This document shows, in pieces, positions 28,151-37,311 of a DNA stretch of 48,683 bases. The stretch lies in NCBI GenBank assembly GCA_031367345.1, contig JANLPR010000112.1, positions 1 to 48,683 on the forward strand, read 5' to 3'. The notes under the pieces are model-generated. The model saw only the letters and a program-made list of their open reading frames with translations, did not search any database and was not told where the DNA came from. The first letter of the stretch is position 1; the number at the start of each line of letters is the position of its first letter. This DNA comes from JADKIH01 sp031367345. GTDB lineage: Bacteria > Bacteroidota > Bacteroidia > AKYH767-A > 2013-40CM-41-45. A program made the translations under genes and the position numbers.

Positions 28151-30118
28151 ATGAAAAAAATATTTCTCTTTCTCGTTTTCATTATCAGCTTTAGTACATC
28201 TTTCGCACAATTAATTTATCCGACAAAATGGACTTTTACAAAAGAAGATAATAAAAATGGAGAGTACACTCTTGTATTTAAAGTAAAGCTCGATGAAGGC
28301 TGGCATATCTATTCGCAGTTTACTCCAGATGGAGGACCATTGCCTATGGTCTTTAAGTTTGATAAAGCATCGTGCGTCAAATTAATTGGTAAAGTTACAG
28401 AGTCGAAACCAATAGAAGAATTCGATTCTATGTTTTTGGTTAACGTAAAATACTTTAGCAAAGAAGTTATTCTGAAACAAAAAATACAAGTAAGCGGATC
28501 GTGTATCTTAAAAGGAAAAATAGATTATCAGGCATGTAAAGAGAGTTGTATTTTTCAAGATACTACTTTTACGTTTTCATTCAATAACGAAAAATCTGAA
28601 ATAATTCCTGTCGATTCTGATTCAGCTGATGTACAACAAGCACAAATTATTCAAACACCACCAAATCAAGCACAAATTGGAACACCAGTTTTAGAAGAAG
28701 GTTGCGGTGGAAGTACAACAACTGAGAACTCGATGGACAGAGGGCTGTTGGCCATTTTTTTTGCAGGATTTTTGGGTGGATTTGTTGCTCTTATTACTCC
28801 CTGTGTGTTTCCTATGATTCCTATGACGGTAAGTTTTTTTACTAAACGAAGTGGAAGTAGAAAAAAAGGAATTATTAATGCGATCATTTACGCTTCCTCT
28901 ATCATTATCATTTACGTTTCACTAGGCCTTTTGGTAACGATCACTTTCGGCTCTGATGCGCTAAACGAACTTTCCAGTAATGCATTTTTCAATCTTTCGT
29001 TCTTTATCATCTTTGTGATTTTTGCGATCTCCTTCTTTGGTGCGTTTGAAATTACATTACCTAGCTGGATGATTAACAAAGCTGATAGCGCCAGCGATAA
29101 AGGCGGACTGACAGGAATTTTTTTTATGGCCTTTACTTTGTCGCTCGTTTCATTTTCATGCACCGGACCAATCATCGGAACGCTACTAGTAGAAGCTGCG
29201 CGTGGCCAAAGTTACCTCGGCCCATTAATGGGCATGTTTGGTTTTTCTCTCGCTCTTGCCATTCCTTTTGCTCTCTTCGCACTCTTTCCCGGTTGGTTAA
29301 GTTCGCTTCCTAAATCAGGAGGATGGTTGAACACAGTAAAAGTTACACTCGGTTTTTTAGAACTAGCACTTGCATTAAAATTTCTTTCGAATGTTGACCT
29401 TGCCTACCACTGGGGATTTTTAAAAAGAGAATTGTTTATTTCCATTTGGGTAATCATAGCTGTTTTACTAGGCTTTTATTTGCTTGGTAAAATCCGTTTA
29501 TCGCACGATACAGAAGTCAACTATATTGGTACGGGACGATTGATGTCGGCTATTGTTGTTTTCACTTTTGCCTTGTACTTGATACCCGGTTTATGGGGAG
29601 CACCACTTAGAATGATCAGCGGATTTCCGCCTCCTGAATTTTATAAAGAATGGCAAACGGGTAAAGAAACTGATTGTCCTCACGACTTAACATGCTTCCA
29701 TAATTATGATGAAGGAATGGCGTATGCACGATCTCACAAAAAACCAGTAATGGTGGATTTTACAGGATGGGCTTGCGTTAATTGTAGGAAAATGGAAGAT
29801 AATGTTTGGAGCGATAACCGTGTATTGAAAAAATTAAGAGAAGATTATATATTGATTTCTTTATATGTTGACGATAAAAAAGAACTGCCATTGTCAGAAC
29901 AATTTACTTCGCCGCTCACAGGTAAATTAATTAAGACAACTGGAAATAGGTGGAGCGATTTGCAAGCGGGCGTTTATCATACTAACTCGCAACCCTATTA
30001 TGTTTTGCTCGATAATGCCGGCAAAATTTTAGCCAGTCCAAAAGGATACACTCCAAATATTCAAGACTATGCTAATTTTCTGGAGGAAGGGTTGTGTAGA
30101 TTTAAGAAGCGACAATAA
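28151..30118 (+). CDS. dsbD: Thiol:disulfide interchange protein DsbD
   Basis: DsbD carries electrons from cytosolic thioredoxin across the inner membrane to periplasmic reductants. The 655-residue protein has a signal peptide (residues 1-20, ending SFAQ), an N-terminal beta domain (about 20-160) with a CX3C pair (ACKESC), a membrane core of about eight helices (about 195-500) with the two redox cysteines C218 (TPCVFP) and C337 (FSCTGP), and a C-terminal thioredoxin domain with C542-V-N-C545 after VDFTGWA. All parts of the relay are present. Likely acceptors include the CxxC protein at 7.4 kb. The gene is followed by the repeat array. Confidence 0.94.
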   Translation: MKKIFLFLVFIISFSTSFAQLIYPTKWTFTKEDNKNGEYTLVFKVKLDEGWHIYSQFTPDGGPLPMVFKFDKASCVKLIGKVTESKPIEEFDSMFLVNVKYFSKEVILKQKIQVSGSCILKGKIDYQACKESCIFQDTTFTFSFNNEKSEIIPVDSDSADVQQAQIIQTPPNQAQIGTPVLEEGCGGSTTTENSMDRGLLAIFFAGFLGGFVALITPCVFPMIPMTVSFFTKRSGSRKKGIINAIIYASSIIIIYVSLGLLVTITFGSDALNELSSNAFFNLSFFIIFVIFAISFFGAFEITLPSWMINKADSASDKGGLTGIFFMAFTLSLVSFSCTGPIIGTLLVEAARGQSYLGPLMGMFGFSLALAIPFALFALFPGWLSSLPKSGGWLNTVKVTLGFLELALALKFLSNVDLAYHWGFLKRELFISIWVIIAVLLGFYLLGKIRLSHDTEVNYIGTGRLMSAIVVFTFALYLIPGLWGAPLRMISGFPPPEFYKEWQTGKETDCPHDLTCFHNYDEGMAYARSHKKPVMVDFTGWACVNCRKMEDNVWSDNRVLKKLREDYILISLYVDDKKELPLSEQFTSPLTGKLIKTTGNRWSDLQAGVYHTNSQPYYVLLDNAGKILASPKGYTPNIQDYANFLEEGLCRFKKRQ

Positions 30119-30142
30119 CTTACAGTAGCTTTTAAATACTAG

Positions 30143-30400
30143 CGACGGATTTGTAATCCGTCGGAGCGCAACGGATTACAAATCCGTCGGAGCTTCTGTT
30201 GAAGTTCCGTCGGAGCGCGACGGATTACAAATCCGTCGGAGCGCAACGGATTACAAATCCATCGGAGCTTCTGTTGAAGTTCGTGGCATTTAAATACTAG
30301 CGACGGATTACAAATCCATCGGAGCTTCAATTGAAGTTCCGTCGGAGCGCGACGGATTACAAATCCATCGGAGCGCAACGGATTACAAATCAGTCGGAGC
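30143..30400. repeat. Array of palindromic intergenic repeats
   Basis: Seven copies of a 19-bp near-palindrome, consensus GACGGATTACAAATCCGTC, each followed by GGAGC, lie at about 30143, 30170, 30219, 30245, 30301, 30351 and 30377. Two partial CCGTCGGAGC copies are at 30207 and 30339. Variants have CATC or CAGTC for CCGTC. In the first copy the asymmetric centre is inverted (TTTGTAA). Some units are separated by GC dinucleotides and others by TTCTGTTGAAGTT-like spacers. TTTAAATACTAG at 30131 and again at 30289 shows a higher-order period of 158 bp. Each unit can form a hairpin. This looks like REP-type sequence and not a gene. Confidence 0.9.
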
Positions 30401-30420
30401 GGCATTGAAATAAAAATTAA

Positions 30421-30730
30421 ATGTCCCAAATTCTGGCTGCAAAATGTTATTATTTCGTCGAAAATGGATGTTTGGAGTTTATTGGATTTAATTTATTCTT
30501 ATTTGAATGTCCCAATTTGTCGTGATTTTTCCTTAGAAATAGTCTGAATTTCGTGTCCCAAAAAGTGTGTTTTTTTCCACTTGGCTATCAATTAAATTAA
30601 TACAATTCCGAAAATTCTGCAGTACGGCATTTGCAATGGCTTGGAAGCTAGCTTTCAATCGACTTCATTCTCCTTGAATTTTCTTCAATAAATGATTCGA
30701 GTTCGATTTTCTACCCTCTATTTAAAAAAT
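30421..30730. other. Gene-free stretch with three TGTCCCAA words
   Basis: No open frame of interest is present on either strand. The word TGTCCCAA, preceded by A or G, occurs at 30422, 30508 and 30554 on the plus strand. I see no tRNA, IS end or terminator. It may be decayed mobile DNA linked to the neighbouring repeat array; that is inference. Confidence 0.4.
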
Positions 30731-30738
30731 TACATTTG
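30731..30738 (+). promoter_or_regulatory. -7 promoter box for the polysaccharide flippase gene
   Basis: TACATTTG fits TAnnTTTG and lies 19 nt before the ATG at 30758. It would begin the polysaccharide gene run just after the repeat array. Confidence 0.6.
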
Positions 30739-30757
30739 CGCTCGCTTATAATATCTG

Positions 30758-32212
30758 ATGCAGAAAAAATTTGTTACCAATCTTGCGCTTGTTCTGGTCC
30801 TGAACCTGCTCATCAAACCTTTCTGGATCTTAGGGATCGACCTTGCCGTTCAGAATGCGGTTGGTACGGAGCAATTCGGTTTTTATTATGCCATTTTTAA
30901 TTTCTCCTTTCTCTTGAATATTTTGTTGGATCTGGGTATCACCAATTTCAACAACAAAAATATAAGCCAAAACAATCACCTACTCAGCAAACATCTCTCT
31001 AGCATTATTGTGCTTCGAATGTTATTGGCTGTAGTATTTATTGTTCTTACGCTCATTGGTGGTTGGCTAATCGGCTACACTGTGGATATGATGAAAATGT
31101 TGACGGCTGTAATGATCAATCAAGTGCTCAATAGTTTTATCCTATACCTCCGCTCCAATCTTGCCGGCTTACACCTTTTTAAAACGGATAGTATTATCTC
31201 TGTCTTAGACAGACTAATTATGATCATTATTTGTGGCGTATTATTATATGAACATAAACAAAATGGACGATTCGACATCCGCTATTTTATCTACGCACAA
31301 ACTTTTGCCTACGCTCTCACAGCTATGATTACAATGATCGTCTTGCTACGAAAAGCTAAGATTAAACGGCTGCAGTGGCGATGGCCTTTCTTTGTGATGA
31401 TACTTAAAAAATCATATCCGTATGCTATACTTGTTTTATTGATGACATTTTACAATCGTATCGATAGTGTAATGCTGGAACGTCTTCTCCCCTTTCGTGT
31501 AGGTGCTAACGAAGCCGGGATTTATGCTTCCGCATATCGTTTGCTCGATGCTGCAAATATGATTGCCTTTTTATTTGCCGGTCTCCTATTACCCATTTTT
31601 TCCAAAATGATTAAGCTGAAACAGAATATCGAAGAAATGGTTCGGCTCTCTTTTTCACTGCTGGTAATTCCTGCAATGGTTGTTGCCATTTGTAGTTACT
31701 TTTTCAGTTACAATATCATGGGACTGCTCTATTCCGGCAATCACATAGAAGAATCGTCGGCCGTCTTTAAAATCTTAATGTGGTGTTTCGTTCCTATTTC
31801 TACTACGTATATTTTTGGAACTTTACTCACCGCAAACGGAAATCTTCGACAGTTGAATATTATGGCTTGTACAGGAATGGTGATTAATATCGTTATGAAT
31901 TTTATTTTAATTCCTCGGATGAATGCGGTTGGATCGGCTATTTCGTCGATTACTACACAAGTTTTTACAGCAGGAGCTCAAGTAATAATGGCTAGCAAAA
32001 CGTTTGAGTTTAAAAAGAATTTAAGATTGATAGGTACCATCGTCTTGTTTATCGGAATTTGTATTTCGATCAATTACTTTGTGTCGAGGCTACCAATCAA
32101 TTGGATAGTTCGATTTGTTATTGCTGCCGGCTCATGTTTTATTGTTGCAATGTCAACCCGGTTAATTGCTGTCAGAAATATTTATAGGATTCTAAAATAC
32201 GACGAACAGTAA
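30758..32212 (+). CDS. Polysaccharide flippase (Wzx/MATE-like)
   Basis: A 484-residue protein of the polysaccharide transport (MOP) superfamily with about 14 hydrophobic helices spread over its whole length. Typical features are the N-terminal GTEQFGFYYAIFNF and ITNFNNKNIS segments, the helix 7 start RIDSVMLERLLPF, AGIYASAYRLLDA, and AVGSAISSITTQ near helix 11. It would flip lipid-linked oligosaccharide units across the inner membrane. Genes for Wzz-like chain-length proteins and a ligase/polymerase follow on the same strand, supporting a polysaccharide role. A hairpin with no T tail follows its stop. Confidence 0.9.
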   Translation: MQKKFVTNLALVLVLNLLIKPFWILGIDLAVQNAVGTEQFGFYYAIFNFSFLLNILLDLGITNFNNKNISQNNHLLSKHLSSIIVLRMLLAVVFIVLTLIGGWLIGYTVDMMKMLTAVMINQVLNSFILYLRSNLAGLHLFKTDSIISVLDRLIMIIICGVLLYEHKQNGRFDIRYFIYAQTFAYALTAMITMIVLLRKAKIKRLQWRWPFFVMILKKSYPYAILVLLMTFYNRIDSVMLERLLPFRVGANEAGIYASAYRLLDAANMIAFLFAGLLLPIFSKMIKLKQNIEEMVRLSFSLLVIPAMVVAICSYFFSYNIMGLLYSGNHIEESSAVFKILMWCFVPISTTYIFGTLLTANGNLRQLNIMACTGMVINIVMNFILIPRMNAVGSAISSITTQVFTAGAQVIMASKTFEFKKNLRLIGTIVLFIGICISINYFVSRLPINWIVRFVIAAGSCFIVAMSTRLIAVRNIYRILKYDEQ

Positions 32213-32220
32213 TTTTTTAA

Positions 32221-32246
32221 GGCTGTATTTTTGAAAAAATAGAGCC
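32221..32246. repeat. Hairpin after the flippase gene
   Basis: GGCT-G-TATTTTT (32221-32232) pairs with AAAAATA-G-AGCC (32235-32246), 11 bp with one G/G mismatch and a 2-nt loop. No T run follows, so its use as a terminator is doubtful. Confidence 0.45.
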
Positions 32247-32417
32247 AGAAAAAGAATGTTTTCAGATTAACTTCGTTAGGCAATAGTTCACCTTTTAAAC
32301 ACTCATACTATGATCGTATCGTTTTTTAGAACCAACAAGTAAAATATTAATTCACAAATAGCTAAACGTCAACCACTTAGTGCCACTAAAAAGGTTTTAT
32401 CTTTTGATTTCCTTTTT

Positions 32418-32425
32418 TACCTTTG
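32418..32425 (+). promoter_or_regulatory. -7 promoter box for the first Wzz-like gene
   Basis: TACCTTTG fits TAnnTTTG, 27 nt before the ATG at 32453. It suggests the Wzz-like genes can be transcribed apart from the flippase. Confidence 0.55.
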
Positions 32426-32452
32426 GTGCCCTATAAAATTTCCATCTAATCA

Positions 32453-33562
32453 ATGTTTCAAAAAGCCCGGGATACAGCCTATCTGGAGTCGACCAGTTTA
32501 CTTATCCTGATCGTAAGGTGGAAAAAACCTCTGATCATTACTTTATTTATTGCCGGGCTTTTAGCGGCATTCTTTTCCGGCCCACTTTTTATTACTCCAA
32601 AGTATAATTCGTCGGTAATCTTTTTCCCGGCTACAACGAATTCACTCAGTAAAGCAATTCTTGAAGAAACAGGCTCCGACAAACAAGACATTCTTGCGTT
32701 TGGTGAAGAAGAACAAGCAGAACAAATGTTGCAGATCTTAAATTCAGATGAAATCAGAGAAGTAATAATTAATAAATACAATCTCTTCGATCATTATCAT
32801 GTGAACACTTCCGATAATTTCCCTCTCACGAAATTGAATGATTTGTTCAAAGATAACATAAGCTTTTCGCGAACTGAATTTATGTCGGTCCGCATCGATG
32901 TAATGGATGAAGACCCGCAATTAGCTGCCAACATAGCCAACGATATTTCTTCTCTACTCGATTCAATGAAAACAAAAATTCAACATCAAAGAGCGAGTGA
33001 AGCTTTAAAGATAATCGAGCAATCGTATTTTGAAAAACAAGCTGACATTAAATTAAAAGAAGACTCACTTCAGAAATTAAGAATGTTAGGAGTCATTGAT
33101 TATACTTCGCAAGCAGAAATTCTCTCCCAAGCTTACACCAATGCCTCGGGAATTTTCGCAAATGAAACTGCCAGTCTTACTGTATTGGAAAAATACAAAA
33201 CAGAAACAGACACATCTGTAATAAATACAAAGGCGAGAATAAAAGGTGCAGAAGCAAAACTTAAAGGAATCAATAAAGACCTCGAACAGTTAACAAAATA
33301 TGGCGGAGCAACACTTGGGTTGAATTCCGAAATAAGTTATGATCGTCAGGAGTTATCGAAACTCAAAACGCAATATGAAAAGCTAAAGCTTGATGCTAAT
33401 CAATCGCTATCGCATAAATTTATAGTTAACAAAGCAATAAAAGCCGAGAAAAAAAGTTACCCTGTTCGTTGGCTAATTATTATTCTGACGTTAACCGGAA
33501 CATTTATCGTTTCCCTTTTAGTTATAATGGGATTTCAACGCTTCAAAGAATTAAAATATTAA
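32453..33562 (+). CDS. Wzz-like chain-length/export protein 1
   Basis: A 369-residue polysaccharide co-polymerase. It has a short cytosolic start, a first membrane helix at about residues 27-47, the conserved Wzz motif right after it (FITPKYNSSVIFFP), a mostly helical periplasmic domain with coiled-coil stretches (about 190-320), and a second helix at about 340-362 preceded by the Pro-containing SYPVRWLI. It lacks the C-terminal tyrosine kinase domain of Gram-positive or Wzc-type partners. It sets chain length or supports export of surface polysaccharide. A related gene follows 22 nt later. Confidence 0.88.
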   Translation: MFQKARDTAYLESTSLLILIVRWKKPLIITLFIAGLLAAFFSGPLFITPKYNSSVIFFPATTNSLSKAILEETGSDKQDILAFGEEEQAEQMLQILNSDEIREVIINKYNLFDHYHVNTSDNFPLTKLNDLFKDNISFSRTEFMSVRIDVMDEDPQLAANIANDISSLLDSMKTKIQHQRASEALKIIEQSYFEKQADIKLKEDSLQKLRMLGVIDYTSQAEILSQAYTNASGIFANETASLTVLEKYKTETDTSVINTKARIKGAEAKLKGINKDLEQLTKYGGATLGLNSEISYDRQELSKLKTQYEKLKLDANQSLSHKFIVNKAIKAEKKSYPVRWLIIILTLTGTFIVSLLVIMGFQRFKELKY

Positions 33563-33584
33563 ACCATAAGTCATTCTTCAAATA

Positions 33585-34547
33585 ATGAATAATTCATTCT
33601 TCAACTCAGTAGAGTTAATCAACTTACTAGCTAAATGGAAAAAACAACTTTTCTTAGTAGCCGGAGCAAGTTTAGTATTGTCAGTTATTTTTTCATCGCC
33701 ATTTTTTATTAAGCCTAAGTTTAAATCGGTTGCTGTATTATACCCTTCCAACTTAATGGCTTATTCAACGGAGAGTGCAACAGAACAAATGCTCCAATTA
33801 ACACAATCATCCGACATCAGAAATCGTGTGATCAATGCTTTCAAATTAATAGAGCATTATGAAATTGACAGTACAAGAAATAAAACCTTTAAGACCGATG
33901 TTTATAAGATGTATGATGAGAATGTCAACATCAAAAAAACAGAATACGAGTCGATGGAGGTTACAGTATTTGATACAGATCCAATTGTTGCTTCTGAGAT
34001 GGTCGATTCGATTATCCATTTTTTCAATGTGAAGGCTAGAGAATTGCAATCGGACAAATCGAGAGAAGTAATGATTATTTCTAAAAATCAACTCGACGCA
34101 AAGAAAATTGAAATGGATTCTTTAGAAGCTGCATTGCATGAACTTCAATTGAAATACGGAATATTGGATTTGAAAACACAGAGTAAAGAAGCCACACGCT
34201 CGTATTTAAAAAGTTTGAGTAAGCCCGGATCTAAAGAATATACTGAATCGAAATTGATGTTAGACAACTTGAGAGAAAAAGGCTCTGAAGTCAATGCAAT
34301 CACAGAACACCTTTGGAGAACAAGAGGATCTTACAACGATTTGAAGTCAGTATATGAAAATGCAGTGCGTGATGTTTTTAAACATCTTACCTATGCCAAT
34401 GTTGTTACAGATCCTGCTCCGTCAGATAAAAAAGCTTCGCCGGTACGTTGGTTAATCGTACTAATTAGTATTAGCTCTTCTGTACTAATGGCATTTATTA
34501 TTATCCTCCTATTCTACTCTAAAAAAGAATTTAGTAAAAGTGTCTGA
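33585..34547 (+). CDS. Wzz-like chain-length/export protein 2
   Basis: A 320-residue paralogue of the preceding protein, with the same plan: first helix at about residues 19-38 (LFLVAGASLVLSVIFSSPFF), the Wzz motif FIKPKFKSVAVLYPSN, a helical periplasmic domain, and a second helix at about 288-310 after ASPVRWLI. The WKK before helix 1 and SSDIRNRVI/SDEIREVII region align with copy 1, so the pair likely arose by tandem duplication and then diverged. The two may form a mixed oligomer. Its last 8 nt overlap the start of the ligase gene. Confidence 0.87.
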   Translation: MNNSFFNSVELINLLAKWKKQLFLVAGASLVLSVIFSSPFFIKPKFKSVAVLYPSNLMAYSTESATEQMLQLTQSSDIRNRVINAFKLIEHYEIDSTRNKTFKTDVYKMYDENVNIKKTEYESMEVTVFDTDPIVASEMVDSIIHFFNVKARELQSDKSREVMIISKNQLDAKKIEMDSLEAALHELQLKYGILDLKTQSKEATRSYLKSLSKPGSKEYTESKLMLDNLREKGSEVNAITEHLWRTRGSYNDLKSVYENAVRDVFKHLTYANVVTDPAPSDKKASPVRWLIVLISISSSVLMAFIIILLFYSKKEFSKSV

Positions 34548-35976
34548 ATCGCTCTTAGATAAAAATCAGCTTCGTCGGTTTTACGCGATCATTGCTTCAT
34601 TTCTTGCGCTTAGTTGTTTTTTCATCGCAAAAGAAATGTACTATTTCGCTGCTCTTCCTTTGGTGTTAGGAGTATTATTCCTTGCAATTTTTTCACTCGA
34701 CACAATCATTTACATCATTGCTTTCGCAACACCGTTTGCAATTACATTAAATGATAAATCATCTGGCCCGGCTTTAAGTATTCCATCAGAACCGTTGATG
34801 TTTGGCGTACTTCTTCTTTTCATGTTTAAATTTCTTTTTGAAGGAGGATTCGACAAAAAAATATTAAGACATCCTGTTTCAATCAGTATTTTCTTTATGT
34901 TGGGCTGGATGTTAATCACAACTCTTACAAGTTCTTTTCCTCTTGTAAGCTTAAAACACTTGGTTTCTCAGATGTGGTTCATTATTCCTTTTTATTTTTT
35001 AGGAACTCAAATTTTTAAGGAGAAAAAAAATATTAAAAAATTTATTTGGCTATACTTATTTTCTCTCATTGTAATTGTTATTTATACGCTCATTAGACAC
35101 GGTCAAAACGACTGGTCGCAGAAAGCGGCGCATTGGGTAATGATTCCTTTTTACAATGATCATACTGCGTACGCTGCTGTTTTAGCTTTGTTCATTCCTC
35201 CTGCACTATACCTTTGGAGAGATAAAACTAGTAATCTGAGACAGCGCACGTTCACTTCTATGGCATTCTGGTTATTAATGGTTGGAACAATCATGAGTTA
35301 CACCCGAGCCGCATGGTTAAGTCTTGTATTAGTCGGTATCATTTATTTGATTTATTTATTCAAGATAAAATTTAGCAATGTACTTCTGCTTTCTGCCGTA
35401 GGATTGGTATTCTTTTTCTCAGTAAAAGATCAGGTATTAATGAAACTTGAAAAAAATCGCCAGGATTCTGCTACCGATTTCAACAAACACATTCAGTCGA
35501 TTTCAAATATATCAACCGATGCGTCTAATTTAGAAAGAATTAATAGATGGAATTGCGCGTTTCGGATGTGGAAACAGAAACCACTTATGGGATGGGGACC
35601 CGGTACATATCAGTTCAACTATGCACCTTTTCAGAAATCGAATGAAATGACAATCATTTCTACCAATGCCGGTAATATGGGAAATGCTCATAGCGAATTT
35701 ATTGGTCCATTGGCCGAACAAGGAATTCCTGGTATGGTGTTTATGATTATACTTGTTACCGTTGTTATTTATTCAGGTACAATGATCTATTCAAAATCGA
35801 AAGATAAGCAAACGAAAAATTTTGCTCTTGCCATACTTCTCGGTCTTATTACTTATTTTATACATGGAACATTAAATAATTTTTTGGATACCGATAAACT
35901 AGCTGTTCCGGTCTGGGGATTTATTGCTGCGATTGTTGCATTAGACGTTTATCATTCGAATGAAAAAGTAGAATAA
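34540..35976 (+). CDS. O-antigen ligase/polymerase family membrane protein (Wzy_C)
   Basis: A 478-residue polytopic protein with about 10-12 helices, starting at GTG 34540 inside the end of the second Wzz-like gene (8-nt overlap, different frame). The Wzy_C region (about 230-430) shows YTRAAWLSLVLVG, then a periplasmic loop with MGWGPGTYQFNYAPF and NAHSEFIGPLAEQGIPG. The Arg in the TRAAW segment and the His in NAHSE are conserved in WaaL/Wzy-like enzymes. It either polymerises undecaprenyl-linked repeats or joins glycan to lipid A core or protein; sequence alone does not decide. The overlap supports a shared operon with the Wzz pair. Confidence 0.88.
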   Translation: MSESLLDKNQLRRFYAIIASFLALSCFFIAKEMYYFAALPLVLGVLFLAIFSLDTIIYIIAFATPFAITLNDKSSGPALSIPSEPLMFGVLLLFMFKFLFEGGFDKKILRHPVSISIFFMLGWMLITTLTSSFPLVSLKHLVSQMWFIIPFYFLGTQIFKEKKNIKKFIWLYLFSLIVIVIYTLIRHGQNDWSQKAAHWVMIPFYNDHTAYAAVLALFIPPALYLWRDKTSNLRQRTFTSMAFWLLMVGTIMSYTRAAWLSLVLVGIIYLIYLFKIKFSNVLLLSAVGLVFFFSVKDQVLMKLEKNRQDSATDFNKHIQSISNISTDASNLERINRWNCAFRMWKQKPLMGWGPGTYQFNYAPFQKSNEMTIISTNAGNMGNAHSEFIGPLAEQGIPGMVFMIILVTVVIYSGTMIYSKSKDKQTKNFALAILLGLITYFIHGTLNNFLDTDKLAVPVWGFIAAIVALDVYHSNEKVE

Positions 35977-35992
35977 GTTGTATCCTTCAAGC

Positions 35993-36025
35993 GAAGTAAT
36001 AGATTTTCAGAGATTACATTACTTC
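35993..36025. terminator. Possible terminator between converging genes
   Basis: GAAGTAAT (35993-36000) and ATTACTTC (36018-36025) form an 8-bp stem with a 17-nt loop between the ligase and phosphatase genes. Only a short T run follows, so this is a weak candidate. Confidence 0.35.
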
Positions 36026-36048
36026 TTTCAAATACCATCAATAGAAAA

Positions 36049-37308
36049 TCAAGTGCTCAGATTCTTGAACCAGACGCTGAATAATGTAATATCATCTGTA
36101 TAATTTTTGCTTTGACGATATGAAGAAAGCGTTGAGATTAATTGGCTATGCAATGCTTCCATATCGTGCAATTGATTTCTTGAGGTGAGAAAATTTCTCA
36201 AGCGATCCATTCCATATTCTTCTCCCTCATCATTAATCACATCGGTAACTCCGTCGGTATAACAATGCAACATTGCATTAGGTGGAATAAATACTTTTCC
36301 GGAATTAATAAATGGCAGCGTCTCAAACATTCCCAAACCTGTACTTCCATCATTTAACATATAAACGACTTTCTCGTGAATAAGAAATGGCGGATTGTGT
36401 CCTGCATTTACATAATGCAACTCTCGCGTGAGCGCATGATAACGTCCAATAAAAAATGTAATAAACTTTTCTCCCTTTGCACTCTGAAATACTTTAGCAT
36501 TAAGCAATGAAACTAATTCAGTCAACGAATTTGTATGCGGCAACAAAGCGTGTAAGTTTGCTTGGAAATTCGACATTAATAATGCAGCCGGAATTCCCTT
36601 TCCACTCACATCTGCTAAACAAAAAATAAATTCATTTTTATTTACTTGTATAAAATCGTAATAGTCTCCTCCTACTTCTTGGTGAGGCAAATAAGTTGCA
36701 TGTACCTCATATTCATTTTGTCGAGGTAAATTAATCGGGAAAAGCATCGACTGCATTTCTGCTGCCAACTCCAATTCTTTTCTAATTCCGGCTTGACGAA
36801 TCTTTTCATTAGCAATCGTATTGTTTTCAATCGCCACCACAATCAGATTGGTAATAGTATGAATAAAAGGAACTAATTCATTTCGCTTAGGAATAACACT
36901 ATTGGCTAAGCCTCCAACAAGAGCATAAGCTATGAGATGATCTTTGTGATAAACAGGTAAAATTGTATCGAATGTATTTATCCAAAGCTCTTGTTCTAAC
37001 TCAAGTTTATGGAGTTTATTCAGTTCACCAATAATTCTGGTAAGATCTATGTCATTGAAATTTTTGTCGGTACCATAGAGCAACGAACATCTCCAACTCC
37101 CATCATGAATCAACAATGCCAGCTTTTCAACTTTCAACTGACTCCTTAAAACGTGTTCGTAAACATCAAAAAGTTGCTTGGTAGAAAAATTATAATTGAT
37201 CGCTTTAGTGATCTGCAATAGCCAATGCAATTGCAACTTCTTTGCTTGCAATTCAACATTGACATCATTTACCACAGGTACCGATGCTATTTTTTTTTCT
37301 GTTGCCAA
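36049..37308 (-). CDS. SpoIIE/RsbU-type PP2C phosphatase with GAF-like domain
   Basis: A 419-residue cytosolic serine/threonine phosphatase. Residues ~25-165 look like a GAF-type sensor, then a short helical linker (RKELELAAEMQSMLFP) typical of RsbU proteins leads into the phosphatase domain (about 195-415). Metal-binding motifs are GGDYYDF (213-219), DVSGKGIPAAL, NAGHNPP, YTDGVTD and DDITLF. Such enzymes usually dephosphorylate anti-anti-sigma (STAS) proteins; none is encoded here. There is no ATG: the best start is TTG 37308, 3 nt after the TAA of the lpxD-like gene and in the same frame as it. Translation is therefore probably coupled to that gene, or the two ORFs were once one. Confidence 0.88.
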   Translation of the reverse strand: MATEKKIASVPVVNDVNVELQAKKLQLHWLLQITKAINYNFSTKQLFDVYEHVLRSQLKVEKLALLIHDGSWRCSLLYGTDKNFNDIDLTRIIGELNKLHKLELEQELWINTFDTILPVYHKDHLIAYALVGGLANSVIPKRNELVPFIHTITNLIVVAIENNTIANEKIRQAGIRKELELAAEMQSMLFPINLPRQNEYEVHATYLPHQEVGGDYYDFIQVNKNEFIFCLADVSGKGIPAALLMSNFQANLHALLPHTNSLTELVSLLNAKVFQSAKGEKFITFFIGRYHALTRELHYVNAGHNPPFLIHEKVVYMLNDGSTGLGMFETLPFINSGKVFIPPNAMLHCYTDGVTDVINDEGEEYGMDRLRNFLTSRNQLHDMEALHSQLISTLSSYRQSKNYTDDITLFSVWFKNLST

Positions 37309-37311
37309 TGT

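Noticed and set aside
30143..30400. CRISPR array
   Set aside because: Units are palindromic and partly adjacent, spacers repeat each other and vary from 2 to ~30 bp, and no cas gene is near.
30139..30429. A 96-residue minus-strand reading frame across the repeat array
   Set aside because: It is a translation of the palindromic repeats (repeating ICNPLRSDG), so not a real gene.
32388..32417. AAAAAGG/CCTTTTT inverted repeat as a terminator before the Wzz-like genes
   Set aside because: The loop is 16 nt, the stem only 7 bp, and it overlaps the promoter box, so chance in an A/T-rich stretch is likely.
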